64,000 nucleotides of DNA from CBDDDW01 sp965226805. GTDB lineage: Bacteria > Chloroflexota > Dehalococcoidia > Lucifugimonadales > JAGWBF01. Shown piece by piece: positions 23,820-32,304 of the stretch (its first letter is position 1; each line of letters starts with the position of its first letter). The notes under the pieces are model-generated. The model was not told where the DNA came from and searched no databases. It saw nothing but the letters and a program-made list of their open reading frames with translations. Position numbers and translations under genes: made by a program. The stretch covers positions 62,001-126,000 of the forward strand of contig CBDDDW010000025.1 in assembly GCA_965226805.1 (NCBI GenBank), written 5' to 3'.

Positions 23820-24464
23820 ATGTTGGTGATGGGTATTGACCTGAGTGCCTCCCCCAAGCGATATAGTGCATACGCCCTGCTGGACGAAAGGGTGCGGCTC
23901 GCCCAGCTAGGGCAGTTCTGGAGGTGCGACGAGCTCCTCGCTGCGCTCGATGGTGTCGAGTGCGGCCTCGTAGGTATAGATGCGCCTCTGTCACTGCCGC
24001 TGGGGCTGGACTGTCTAGAGGAGGATCATCCATGCTCTCCCATTTCCAGACATAAAGGACGGGCTGCAGAGCGTGAGCTGGCTCGAATGGGCATAGGCCG
24101 TTTCTTTACCACCAAGCGTTCCATCATCAAGGGCCTTACATACCGTGGTATGGAGCTTTGCCGGGATTTCGTTGGGAGGGGATACGATGTGCTGGAGGTG
24201 TATCCATATGCCAGCAAAGTGGTCCTTTTCGGTCGCCGGATACCTCGGAAGAGCACCCCAAGGGGGCTGGCTTTTCTGGTGGAGAGACTTGCCGCTCTGA
24301 TCGGTGGCCTTGAGCCCTACCTGGACCGGCTTGATCATGATGAATGCGACGCCCTCATCGCGGCGTACACAGCCAGGCTTCATCTGGAACGGCGGACGGA
24401 CTGCCTCGGTACGAAAGAGGAGGGTTACGTCGTGGTGCCGCGTCCGCCCGAGGTTCTGGTCTAG
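23820..24464 (+). CDS. DUF429 family protein
   Basis: A 214-residue protein with GIDLSASPKR at the N-terminus, VGIDAPLSLP, ELARMGIGRFFTTKRS, VLEVYPYASK and DRLDHDECDALIAAYTA. These acidic motifs define DUF429, a predicted RNase-H-like nuclease family without a known role. The start is ATG at 23820 or the next ATG at 23829 (MGIDLS). The gene is on the same strand as meaB but 190 bp away. Confidence 0.82.
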   Translation: MLVMGIDLSASPKRYSAYALLDERVRLAQLGQFWRCDELLAALDGVECGLVGIDAPLSLPLGLDCLEEDHPCSPISRHKGRAAERELARMGIGRFFTTKRSIIKGLTYRGMELCRDFVGRGYDVLEVYPYASKVVLFGRRIPRKSTPRGLAFLVERLAALIGGLEPYLDRLDHDECDALIAAYTARLHLERRTDCLGTKEEGYVVVPRPPEVLV

Positions 24465-24490
24465 TGTCAAGTTTCAAGGTGGCCTGCGTC

Positions 24491-24519
24491 TTGCTCCCGT
24501 GTTTGGAGCCAGTTACAAT
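24491..24519 (+). promoter_or_regulatory. Promoter for the hibernation factor gene
   Basis: TTGCTC (24491-24496), a 17-bp spacer and TACAAT (24514-24519). Transcription would begin near 24526, where a GTG codon in the hpf frame is also found. Confidence 0.6.
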
Positions 24520-24558
24520 TGATTTGTGGCGAAACACGCGACGGGAGCTGCCGGGAGT

Positions 24559-25140
24559 ATGAAACTACAGATACATGGGAAAAACCTCGAACTGAATGAG
24601 AAAACCCAAGACTACATAAGCAGGAAAATCAACCGCTTGAGTCGGCACCTTCCTGGAATCACCTCGGCCACTGTAGAGCTCGCCCGACAGAGCACAAGGT
24701 CTCAGGACGACAGAGTTGTGGTCCAGGTTACTCTGGATATCGAGGGCACGGTGTTGAGGGTCGAGGAGCGTGGCGCCAACGCCATGTCGGCAATCGACTC
24801 GGTGGTAGCGGTAATGGACCGGCGGGTGGAGCGCTACAAAGGGAAGGTCTATAAGAGCCAGCGGACCAAAAAAACCGGCAAAAACGTATCGATCAGGACC
24901 GTGGATGCACCGCCGGTTCAGGGTGATGCGAGTGACGAAGAGGTAGTAGAAGTCGTCGGGAAGGTAGTACGGGTGAAGCGTTTCCCGATCAAGCCGATGA
25001 CCGTTGAGGACGCGGCTTTCCAGATGGAGCTTTTGGGTCACTCCTTCTTTCTTTTCCTAAACAGCGAGACCGACGAGCACAATGTCCTGTATAAGCGGCG
25101 AGACGGAGACTACGGCCTGATGGAACCCGAACCTCTCTAG
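24559..25140 (+). CDS. hpf: Long-form ribosome hibernation promoting factor
   Basis: 193 residues from ATG 24559. N-terminal S30AE domain (MKLQIHGKNLELNEKTQDYI, ATVELARQST, VVVQVTLDIEGTVLRVEE), basic linker (KSQRTKKTGKN) and C-terminal dimerisation domain (VVRVKRFPIKPMTVEDAAFQ then FFLFLNSETDEHNVLYKRRDG). Long HPF dimerises 70S ribosomes into 100S particles in resting cells. An in-frame GTG at 24526 would add 11 residues; it coincides with the predicted transcription start, so leaderless initiation is an alternative. The ATG matches the family N-terminus. Confidence 0.92.
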   Translation: MKLQIHGKNLELNEKTQDYISRKINRLSRHLPGITSATVELARQSTRSQDDRVVVQVTLDIEGTVLRVEERGANAMSAIDSVVAVMDRRVERYKGKVYKSQRTKKTGKNVSIRTVDAPPVQGDASDEEVVEVVGKVVRVKRFPIKPMTVEDAAFQMELLGHSFFLFLNSETDEHNVLYKRRDGDYGLMEPEPL

Positions 25141-25146
25141 CTGGGG

Positions 25147-25533
25147 TCAGGAAGACAGCACGGCTATCGCTTCGATCTCGATCTTCAAGTTGGGGTCCAC
25201 GAGGCCTGCCACCTTCACACGTGTACTGGCGGGTATGTTCTCTCCGAAGTACTTCTCTCGCATGCGATAGACGGCATTACTGGCCTGCTCGTCGATTTCA
25301 GTAACGAACTGAGTCAGCTTGACCACGTTCTGAAGAGAGCCTCCCTCGGCCTCCAGGATATGCCTGATTCTCTGATAGATAACCTCGGTCTGAGTCCCGA
25401 TATCGCTAAACGCCGCGTCGGTGTCCCTGGCGGTTGCCCCCGAAAGGAAGAGGAGGTTCCCTGCCCGCACCGACTGGTAGCGGGGTGCTCGTGTAGGCGG
25501 AAGCTCGGGGTAGTTCTTCCTGACTATTTCCAA
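25147..25533 (-). CDS. RidA/YjgF family enamine deaminase
   Basis: 128 residues with the Rid signature: AGNLLFLSGATARD, IYQRIRHILEAEGGSLQNVV, VKLTQFVTEID and the end IPASTRVKVAGLVDPNLKIEIEAI with the catalytic-type Arg. Members hydrolyse reactive imine intermediates of PLP enzymes. It is convergent with hpf, ending 6 bp from it, and is probably single-gene. Which Rid subfamily is not resolved. Confidence 0.88.
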   Translation of the reverse strand: MEIVRKNYPELPPTRAPRYQSVRAGNLLFLSGATARDTDAAFSDIGTQTEVIYQRIRHILEAEGGSLQNVVKLTQFVTEIDEQASNAVYRMREKYFGENIPASTRVKVAGLVDPNLKIEIEAIAVLSS

Positions 25534-25665
25534 ACACGCCTCCTGGATAATCTCTCATCGCGGACGGATGACGTGCCGCAAACGTAGAGCCAGTCCTAGA
25601 CTTCACGTGGGCAGCCTGAACTGGCTCTAGGATATCTGCTCTCGGGAGTTGTGTTCTGCTTCCAG

Positions 25666-26529
25666 CTAGCCCCGATTGTCGCCCGGCTGGCTTCCCCCTC
25701 CTAGGTTCAGGAAAGGCTGGAGCATGGAGGTGAACTCCATCGGGAAGATGAACTTGGTAGCGGGACTGCTTCCGAGGGATTTTAACGTTTCGAAGTACTG
25801 AAGGCTCATGGTCTTGACATCCACCGTGTTCGCTACCTGGTAGATCCTGTCCAACGCTGTGCTGAACCCCTCGGCCCTGAGGACCGCCGCCTGCTGATCG
25901 CCCTCGGCCTGCAATATCTCAGCCTGTCTGCCGCCCTCCGCTGTAAGGATCGCCGCTTGTTTCTCGCCCTCGGCCCGGTTTATCGCCGCCTGGCGCTGCC
26001 CTTCAGACTCGGTGATATCGGCGGTCTTTATGGCTGCCGCGGACTTCTCCCGCTCCATGGCGGACTTTACTCCAGGCGGGGGATCTATCTCGTTTATCGC
26101 GATCTGGGTCGTCTTCACTCCCCAACGCCCCGTCTCCTTATCCAGCTGGACCTGGAGGGTGTTGGTGATCCTCTCCCGCTCGGCCAGTGCCTCCGCCAGG
26201 GTTGTGGAGCCGATAACAGCCCTGAGATTGGCCACTGCGAGGTTTATGACGGCCGCCTCCACGTTTTCTACGTTGAGTACCGCCTTTTCGGCCTCTTCGC
26301 TAATGATCCTGAAATAAATCACGAAATCCATGTCCACCACCACGTTGTCGCTGGTGATGTACTTCTGAGTAGGCACGCGCCGGACCCGCTCCCTCAGGTC
26401 AATGATTCGGCCCGACTCCACTATCGGAATCACAACCCTGAACCCAGCTTCAGAGACTCGGTTCAGCGCACCCCACTTGAGCACGACCATCCTCTCGTAC
26501 TGCTTCACCACGACGATCCCTATTGCCAT
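25666..26529 (-). CDS. SPFH/band-7 (stomatin-like) membrane protein
   Basis: 287 residues. A short hydrophobic start (MAIGIVVVKQYERMVVLKWG) leads to the SPFH domain (GFRVVIPIVESGRIIDLRER, TSDNVVVDMDFVIYFRI), then an Ala/Glu/Gln-rich coiled coil with AEGEKQAAILTAEGGRQAE repeats. The usual N-terminal membrane helix is short. GAGGAGGG precedes the ATG. It directly follows nfeD (10 bp after the corrected nfeD stop); NfeD and stomatin-like proteins are a known functional pair in membrane quality control. Confidence 0.9.
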   Translation of the reverse strand: MAIGIVVVKQYERMVVLKWGALNRVSEAGFRVVIPIVESGRIIDLRERVRRVPTQKYITSDNVVVDMDFVIYFRIISEEAEKAVLNVENVEAAVINLAVANLRAVIGSTTLAEALAERERITNTLQVQLDKETGRWGVKTTQIAINEIDPPPGVKSAMEREKSAAAIKTADITESEGQRQAAINRAEGEKQAAILTAEGGRQAEILQAEGDQQAAVLRAEGFSTALDRIYQVANTVDVKTMSLQYFETLKSLGSSPATKFIFPMEFTSMLQPFLNLGGGSQPGDNRG

Positions 26530-26538
26530 GATCCCTCC

Positions 26539-27931
26539 TCAACTCTCGTCAGCCGCCATTGCCCCTTCTACAGGAGCAACGGTTAGGATAGGCCCTTCCG
26601 CTTTCAGGACCCTGACCCTCTCGCCAGATTTTGATAACGGTATCATCTTCCGTAACTGCTGTCCACACTTCTTGCTCTAGCTGCACTGTGCCCTGTGGCG
26701 CCAGGTCCGAGGTCACTATGCCAATGGCCCCGACCAGAGGCGAGTCGGCCGGCGCAGGCCTCTTCCGCGCGTCTTTTCGAGCCTGGGCCACCGTGTCAAT
26801 GAAATATACTCCGAAAAGTGTCAGCGCGGCTGACAGCGAACCCAGCAGCCAGAGGTTGACCCGTACCGAGGGTGTAGTGGGAGAGGGGGTGCCGAAGCTG
26901 TCGAAGAGGAGCAGACCACCAAAAATGAAACTAACTATAGCCGCTATACCGAGCACACCGAAGCCGGAGACAAAGATCTCCGCGATGAGCAGCACCGCCG
27001 CCAGGAGAATGAACCCTACCGCCGCCCAGTTCACGGGCAGGTTGCCTAGGCTGAGGAAAGCGAGGAGAAGCAAGATAATGCCCGCGACGGCGGGGACTAT
27101 GAGTCCTGGGTTGAACATCTCGATAACCAATCCCAGCCCTCCGATGGAGAGTAAGAGAAAGGCGACGTTTGGGTCGGCCAGGAAGAAGAGGAACTTCTCG
27201 ATGATGCTCATCTTTATTTCGCGTAGCGCCAGGCCTTGGGTGTTCAGCGTCCTGGACCCCGAGGCCGTGTCCACGGTCATGCCATCTATGCGCTCCAGCA
27301 GGTCCCTCACGTCCAGCGCGACGAAGTCCACCACGTTCAACTCCACCGCCTCCTGGTCGGTGTAGGATTGGGGTTCGGGCTCCGTCACTGTGTCTACAAG
27401 CGCCTCAGAGTTCCGGTTGCGTTCCTCAGCGATGAGCCGCATAAGCGCAGTGACGTCCTCAACAATCTTGCTTTTCAAGGTCTCAGAGATGTCTTCTCCA
27501 CCGCCAGCCACCGGAGCTGCCGCGCCTATCCTGGTGCCGGGTGCCATAACGGCGAAGTTCGCTGCCGCCGTTATGAAGGTGCCTGCAGAGGCGGCGTGTG
27601 CCCCCGAAGGGTGTACGTAGACGACGGTTGGGACCCGGTCGCTCAAGAGGTCCTTTACAATCTTCTGGGTGGAACTCAAAAGACCGCCAGGGGTATCCAG
27701 CTTTATGACGACGACCTCCGCCCCGTCTTTTTCCCCTTTTGCGATTGCCCGGGATATAAACCGCTGAGTCACTGGGTTAATCATCCCATCCACCTTGGCC
27801 ACGATGGCATAGTGCTCCCCGTGGTCCGCGAGGGCCGGCCCAACGATGCCGAGGGCCAGGCTGGACACAAAGAACAGGAGGACCGCTACGCGGATTGGAT
27901 TTGATCTTGGTATGCCGGTGATCCTTAGCAT
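26539..27931 (-). CDS. nfeD: NfeD-family membrane serine protease (one +1 break near C-terminus)
   Basis: A signal peptide (ends VGPALADHGEHYA), then a ClpP-class protease domain with GGLLSSTQ and the nucleophile Ser in GAHAASAGTFITAAA, four to five membrane helices (about 265-385) and a C-terminal OB-fold. As read the frame ends at 26549 with an odd tail. Removing one A from the run at 26629-26632 restores SGERVRVLKAEGPILTVAPV and a stop at 26539, about 463 residues. It cleaves stomatin-like partners; the SPFH gene follows at once. Confidence 0.9.
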
Positions 27932-28082
27932 CTTACTTGGACGAACACACGGGAGCGACTATGAGTGACTCCATGATCACCCGACTCTCTGCCCTTGTCA
28001 ACATCATTCGTGCCTGGGGATAGTCCTGGTTCAGGGCAGCGTAACTCTTTGTGGATTTGGACGAAGGGCAACCTCGGAGTCG

Positions 28083-28111
28083 TTGACACTCACATGTACT
28101 GGGGTTAAACT
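28083..28111 (+). promoter_or_regulatory. Promoter for glyA
   Basis: TTGACA (28083-28088), a 17-bp spacer and TAAACT (28106-28111). It leaves a leader of about 120 nt before the glyA ATG. I saw no riboswitch fold in the leader. The rest of the 27932-28237 gap holds nothing recognisable. Confidence 0.65.
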
Positions 28112-28237
28112 ACGCCACGAAACTCGAAGTGTGAGCCGGTTGTGGCGTCGCAGAAGAACTGACCCACGGGATCTATTTGAGCAGATAGCCTCCAACGAGG
28201 TAAGCCAAAAAGGTGCTGTGCGTAAGAAGGGAGGAGC

Positions 28238-29483
28238 ATGACGGCTCTGGCAGAGTGGGACCCAGAGATAGCCTATGCCATTCAGCAAGAGAATGAACGC
28301 CAGCGCAAGAGCATAGTGCTCATAGCTTCCGAGAACTACGCAAGCCGCGGGGTGATGGAAGCCCAGGCTACGGTGCTCAACAACAAGTACGCTGAGGGCT
28401 ATCCGGGTAAACGGTACTACGGTGGCTGCCAGTTCGTGGATGTAGCGGAGCAGCTGGCTATAGACCGGGCGAAGGCGCTCTTCCATGCCGAGCATGCCAA
28501 CGTGCAGCCCCATAGCGGCGCCCAGGCCAACATGGCCGCCTATTTTGGTCTGCTGGAGCCAGGCGATACTGTCATGGGCATGCGGCTGGACCAGGGAGGG
28601 CATCTTACCCACGGCAGCCCGGTGAACTTCTCCGGCAAGCTATACAACTTCGTGGCGTATGGTGTGAGGCGTGATACGGAGACCATCGATTATGATGAAG
28701 TGGAACGGCTCGCCATGGAGCACAAGCCCCAAAGTCATAGTTGCGGGGTATACCGCATACCCACGCACGATAGACTTCGGGCGATTCCGGCAGATCGCCG
28801 ACATGGCAGGCGCCACCGTGATGGTGGACATGGCTCACATTGCCGGCCTTATCGCCGCGGGTATTCATCCCTCGCCCTTACCTCATGCTCAGGTGATAAC
28901 TTCCACGACTCAGAAGACACTAAGAGGTCCACGTGGCGGGCTTATCCTGTGCACCGAAGAGCTCAGACGGAGCATAGACAGGGCGGTTTTCCCATTCACC
29001 CAGGGAGGCCCCTTTATGCACGTTATTGCCGCCAAGGCTGTCTGCTTTGGTGAGGCGATGAGACCCGAATTTGTCACCTACCAGAGCCAGATCGTTAGCA
29101 ACGCTCGTGCCCTGGCTGCCGAACTGGTGGAAGGGGGGCTGCGAATCGTATCTGGCGGAACAGACAACCACCTCCTACTGGTGGATCTGACGCCCCTGGG
29201 AATCACCGGCAAGGACGCTGAAGAAGCCCTGGAGAGGGTTAACATAGTCGCAAACAAGAACGCCATCCCCTACGACGAGAGACCGCCCAGGGTGACCAGC
29301 GGGCTCCGTCTCGGCACTCCCGCTGTGACCAGCAGGGGCTTCGGGGAGTCTGATCTGAGGCATGTGGCAGGCATGATTGTGCGGGTCGTGTCCAACATCG
29401 GCGACGAACGAGTAGAGCTCGACGTAAGGAATGAAGTCGAGGAGCTGACCTCGAAATTCCCTGTTCCGGGGTTAGATTTCTAA
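28238..29483 (+). CDS. glyA: Serine hydroxymethyltransferase (one +1 break)
   Basis: It interconverts serine and glycine with tetrahydrofolate and PLP. Frame one runs from MTALAEWDPEIAYAIQQEN to AMEHKP; frame two continues KVIVAGYTAYPRTIDFGRFR. The change is at CCCC (28727-28730), where three C would keep the frame; the corrected length is about 414 residues, normal. Motifs are IASENYASRGVMEA, GYPGKRYYGGCQFVD, NVQPHSGAQANMAAY and the PLP lysine in TSTTQKTLRGPRGG. The gene is normally essential, so a sequencing insertion is much more likely than a real mutation. Strong GGAGGAG site before the ATG. Confidence 0.92.
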
Positions 29484-29484
29484 G

Positions 29485-29513
29485 TTGAGCGTCGCCTTCC
29501 GTGGTGGTATAAT
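29485..29513 (+). promoter_or_regulatory. Promoter for rpsF-ssb-rpsR
   Basis: TTGAGC (29485-29490), a 17-bp spacer and a perfect TATAAT (29508-29513), about 31 bp before the TTG start of rpsF. The -35 starts just after the glyA stop. Confidence 0.78.
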
Positions 29514-29543
29514 CTTTATCGTTACGAGATAGTAGGAGGAGAT

Positions 29544-30209
29544 TTGCGCCATTATGAACTTGTGCTAGTTTTGAGCCCCACGCTGTCCCCGGAAGAGACC
29601 ACCGGAGCATGGGACCGGGTGAAGGAGTTGGTGGCAACCGCTTCTGCAGCGATCACCCACGAAGAACAGTGGGGCATGAGAAGGCTGGCGTATCCCATCA
29701 GAAAGGCCGGCCAGACGTTCCTGGAGGGCAACTACCTGCTAACTCGTTTCAGTACGGACAAGCGCCTACCCCAAGAATTGGATACCCACCTCAGGATGAC
29801 AGAGAGCATCCTAAGGTACCTACTGGTCAGGTCGGAAGCTCCCCCACCACCGAAGCCACCGCCCCAAGAAGCTGCTCCCGTGGCAGCGTCCGATGACCTA
29901 GAGGATGTCGAAGCTCCAGTGGCGGTCGCGCCCACAGAAGAGCCGGCGGCGGCAGAGGTAGAGGAAGCCGAGCCCAAAGCGGAAGTCGAAGAGCCGGTGG
30001 TGGCAGAGGTAGAGGAGCCCGAAGCCGAGGCGGAAGTCGAAGACCCGGCGGTGGCAGAGGTAGAGGAGCCCGAAGCCGAGGCGGAAGTCGAAGAGCCGGC
30101 GGTGGCAGAGGTAGAGGAACCCGAAGCCGAAGCGGAAGTTGAAGAGCCGGCTGTGGCGGAACTGGAGAACCCTGAAGACGGCGCCGAGGATCAAGAGAAG
30201 AAGCCGTAA
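29544..30209 (+). CDS. rpsF: Ribosomal protein bS6 with long acidic repeat tail
   Basis: Residues 1-93 are a normal bS6 (MRHYELVLVLSPTLSPEE, YPIRKAGQTFLEGNYLL, ESILRYLLVR). It is followed by a proline stretch and about 120 residues of Glu/Ala/Val/Pro-rich tail containing a 17-residue unit (EVEEPAVAEVEEPEAEA) in three near-identical copies plus a diverged fourth, i.e. 51-bp DNA repeats at about 29980-30175. Usual bS6 is 95-135 residues. TTG start with AGGAGGAG upstream. It binds 16S rRNA with bS18, encoded two genes on. The tail's function is unknown. Confidence 0.92.
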   Translation: MRHYELVLVLSPTLSPEETTGAWDRVKELVATASAAITHEEQWGMRRLAYPIRKAGQTFLEGNYLLTRFSTDKRLPQELDTHLRMTESILRYLLVRSEAPPPPKPPPQEAAPVAASDDLEDVEAPVAVAPTEEPAAAEVEEAEPKAEVEEPVVAEVEEPEAEAEVEDPAVAEVEEPEAEAEVEEPAVAEVEEPEAEAEVEEPAVAELENPEDGAEDQEKKP

Positions 30210-30243
30210 CCTCCGGAGGGTGTCCCACCCGAGGAGTAAGAAT

Positions 30244-30288
30244 CCAGAGAGTAGTGGGTGTCGTACCCAGAGAGTAGTGGGTGTCGTA
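30244..30288. repeat. Two tandem 22-bp copies before ssb
   Basis: CCAGAGAGTAGTGGGTGTCG plus TA occurs at 30244-30265 and 30267-30288, period 23 bp, ending 2 bp before the ssb ATG. Across the junction TGGGT-GTCG-TACCCA could form a small hairpin. It lies in the position of the ssb translation-initiation region. Confidence 0.85.
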
Positions 30289-30290
30289 TT

Positions 30291-30713
30291 ATGACGATGA
30301 ATAAGATGGTAGTGATCGGGAATTTGGGCGGAGACCCCGAAATGCGGTATACGCCCAACGGCCAGGCGGTTACGAACTTTAGCGTCGCCACCAACTACAA
30401 GTACACGACCGCTGAAGGTGAGCGGCGAGAGGAGACCGAGTGGTTCAGGATCTCCGCATGGGGGCGCCTCGCGGAAACCTGTAATCAATATTTAGGTAAG
30501 GGCCGGAAGGTCTACGTCGAGGGAAGACTCAAAAGCCGTACCTTCGAGGGGCGCGACGGTCAGACCCGAGTGTCGCTTGAGATATTCGCTTCTGATGTGC
30601 GATTCATAGATACGCCCGGTGGCCGAACGGATGACTTCCCATCAGGTGCAGAGGGAGCAATGGAAGAGCAAGCCCCAGAATCGACCACGGACATAGATGA
30701 CCTACCCTTCTAG
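30291..30713 (+). CDS. ssb: Single-stranded DNA-binding protein
   Basis: 140 residues. The OB-fold begins NKMVVIGNLGGDPEMRYTPN and includes TEWFRISAWGRLAE and GKGRKVYVEGRLKSRTFEGR. A flexible linker leads to the acidic tip DIDDLPF that recruits repair proteins. I start at the ATG at 30291 because the family N-terminus is there; an in-frame GTG at 30258 lies within the tandem repeat. Second gene of the rpsF-ssb-rpsR operon, the usual bacterial order. Confidence 0.95.
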   Translation: MTMNKMVVIGNLGGDPEMRYTPNGQAVTNFSVATNYKYTTAEGERREETEWFRISAWGRLAETCNQYLGKGRKVYVEGRLKSRTFEGRDGQTRVSLEIFASDVRFIDTPGGRTDDFPSGAEGAMEEQAPESTTDIDDLPF

Positions 30714-30745
30714 GAACCAAACGGCATGGAGGCGATGTTCTCGTT

Positions 30746-31036
30746 ATGACCTCACGATTTCAGCGTAGGGGGCCAGGATCCGCTAGGCCTCGGGGACGAG
30801 GGCGATTTTTCCCGAGGCGGCGAGTGTGCGCGTTTTGTGTAGAAAAGGTGAAAGTGATCGATTATAAGGACGTATCGAGGCTGAGGCGCTACGTCTCCGA
30901 TAGATTCAAAATGGACCCCCGGCGAAAAACTGGCGTCTGCTCGGGCCATCAGCGGAAGCTTGCTACAGCGATCAAGAGAGCCCGACATCTTGCTCTCCTG
31001 CCGGTGACTCCGGCCCATAGCCGCTCGATGATGTAG
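30746..31036 (+). CDS. rpsR: Ribosomal protein bS18
   Basis: 96 residues. A basic N-terminus is followed by RRRVCAFCVEKVKVIDYKDV, RLRRYVSDRF, KTGVCSGHQRKLATAIKRAR and HLALLPVTPA. The CxxC plus Cys-x-x-His pattern marks the zinc-binding (C+) form of bS18. It pairs with bS6 in the 30S platform. Last gene of the ribosomal operon. Confidence 0.95.
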   Translation: MTSRFQRRGPGSARPRGRGRFFPRRRVCAFCVEKVKVIDYKDVSRLRRYVSDRFKMDPRRKTGVCSGHQRKLATAIKRARHLALLPVTPAHSRSMM

Positions 31037-31139
31037 GTGAAGCCTCTGTGCCCGGGAACACCCAAAGAGCCTCTGAGTTGCCCTCCAAAACGATTCCCAC
31101 TTTACGGTGGGAGCATCTTAAATTTCGGCAGATATCCAC

Positions 31140-32297
31140 ATGGCATCTGAACACGACAAAGAACAGGCTTACAGACCCTCCGATCGTAGGATGCGCCCCC
31201 GGAAGCCTCAACGGGCCGACAGGCGGATGGAGGCCAAACGTAGCCCGGAGCACAGGCGCAGACGCCTTATCGCTATTCTGACTGGATCGGTCATCGTCCT
31301 GGCGATTGCTGGAGTTGTGGCGTACGGCTATTACGATATCTATGTCGCCCCTACGAAAGTGCTGGCTGCCAGGGTAGGCGATAAAACGTATACTCAGGGA
31401 GACCTGGTGAAGCGAATGCGCGTCCTCCAGGCCGATTTCGCTGAGCAGGGCCAATCCCTCGATTTAGGCAGTGAGCCTTTCAACGTGCTGGCCAGCATGG
31501 CGGACGCTGAAATAATCCGGAGAGCCGCACCTGGGTACAACATTCGGGTGACAGATGACGAAGTTGAGTTAGCTCTGATTTTGAGATTTTACCCAAGAAT
31601 ACCCGAAGGCCAAGACGTCATAGAGGGACAGGTCGAGAGGGAATTCCAGGTGCGATATCGGTCCTTCCTAGAACAACGGCACATCTCGGACGGGGACTAC
31701 CGCGAGCTCGTGGAAGAGCGTGTCTATAGAAGCAGAATGCGGGAGAAACTTGGTGAGCAACTCCCCACAGTTGCCGAGCAGGTGGAGGTCCACTGGATAC
31801 AGCTTCCATCACTAACCGGAGGGGACCCCCTCGGCGGACCCAGTCAGCCTTCCCCCGAAGACGTGCGAGAGCGGTTAAAGACGGAGAGGTTCAGGGACGT
31901 CGTGGCGGAGTTCTCCGTAGACCGGCTCTACGCAGACGATAGGGGATACGTCGGCTGGATTCCTAAAGGAGCGTTTCCATTTCTGGACCCCGCAATGTTC
32001 GGCGACGAGGAACGAGGACCCATTGGGCACAATGAATTGAGCGAGCCCCTCACTACTATCCAGGGCACCTATATTCTCAAGGTGTCTGCTGGCCCCGAGC
32101 TCCAAGAGATTTCAGAGAAAATGCTGGAGAGGCTTAAGAACAAAGCCTTGGATAGTTGGCTTCTGGAGCAGAAAGGGATCGGATCCGATGAAGGCTGGCT
32201 CGAGCAAAAATTCAACAGCGATATATATGCGTGGGTAAACGACCAGGTGAGACAGGCCCTCCCTCGCGGCGTCACGCTTACTCCACCGAGGCGGTAA
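31140..32297 (+). CDS. SurA/PrsA-like peptidyl-prolyl isomerase, membrane anchored
   Basis: 385 residues: a highly basic cytoplasmic start (about 45 residues, RRRRLIAIL), one membrane helix (about 43-63, TGSVIVLAIAGVVAYGYY), a SurA N-terminal-like helical domain and a parvulin-type region (VEVHWIQLPS, FRDVVAEFSVDRLYADDRGY, GWIPKGAFPFLDPAMF, LKVSAGPEL). It should assist folding of exported proteins outside the membrane. Its stop is 7 bp before hom, so they may be co-transcribed. Confidence 0.82.
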   Translation: MASEHDKEQAYRPSDRRMRPRKPQRADRRMEAKRSPEHRRRRLIAILTGSVIVLAIAGVVAYGYYDIYVAPTKVLAARVGDKTYTQGDLVKRMRVLQADFAEQGQSLDLGSEPFNVLASMADAEIIRRAAPGYNIRVTDDEVELALILRFYPRIPEGQDVIEGQVEREFQVRYRSFLEQRHISDGDYRELVEERVYRSRMREKLGEQLPTVAEQVEVHWIQLPSLTGGDPLGGPSQPSPEDVRERLKTERFRDVVAEFSVDRLYADDRGYVGWIPKGAFPFLDPAMFGDEERGPIGHNELSEPLTTIQGTYILKVSAGPELQEISEKMLERLKNKALDSWLLEQKGIGSDEGWLEQKFNSDIYAWVNDQVRQALPRGVTLTPPRR

Positions 32298-32304
32298 GGG
32301 GGTA

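Noticed and set aside
23645..23839. 64-codon plus-strand frame between meaB and the DUF429 gene
   Set aside because: GTG start without a ribosome-binding site, overlap with the DUF429 start, and no family features.
6091..29483. Programmed +1 frameshifting as the explanation for the broken genes
   Set aside because: Breaks occur at unrelated sequences in unrelated genes, including the P-loop of meaB and the middle of glyA, with no shared slippery motif. Single-base insertion errors explain all cases.
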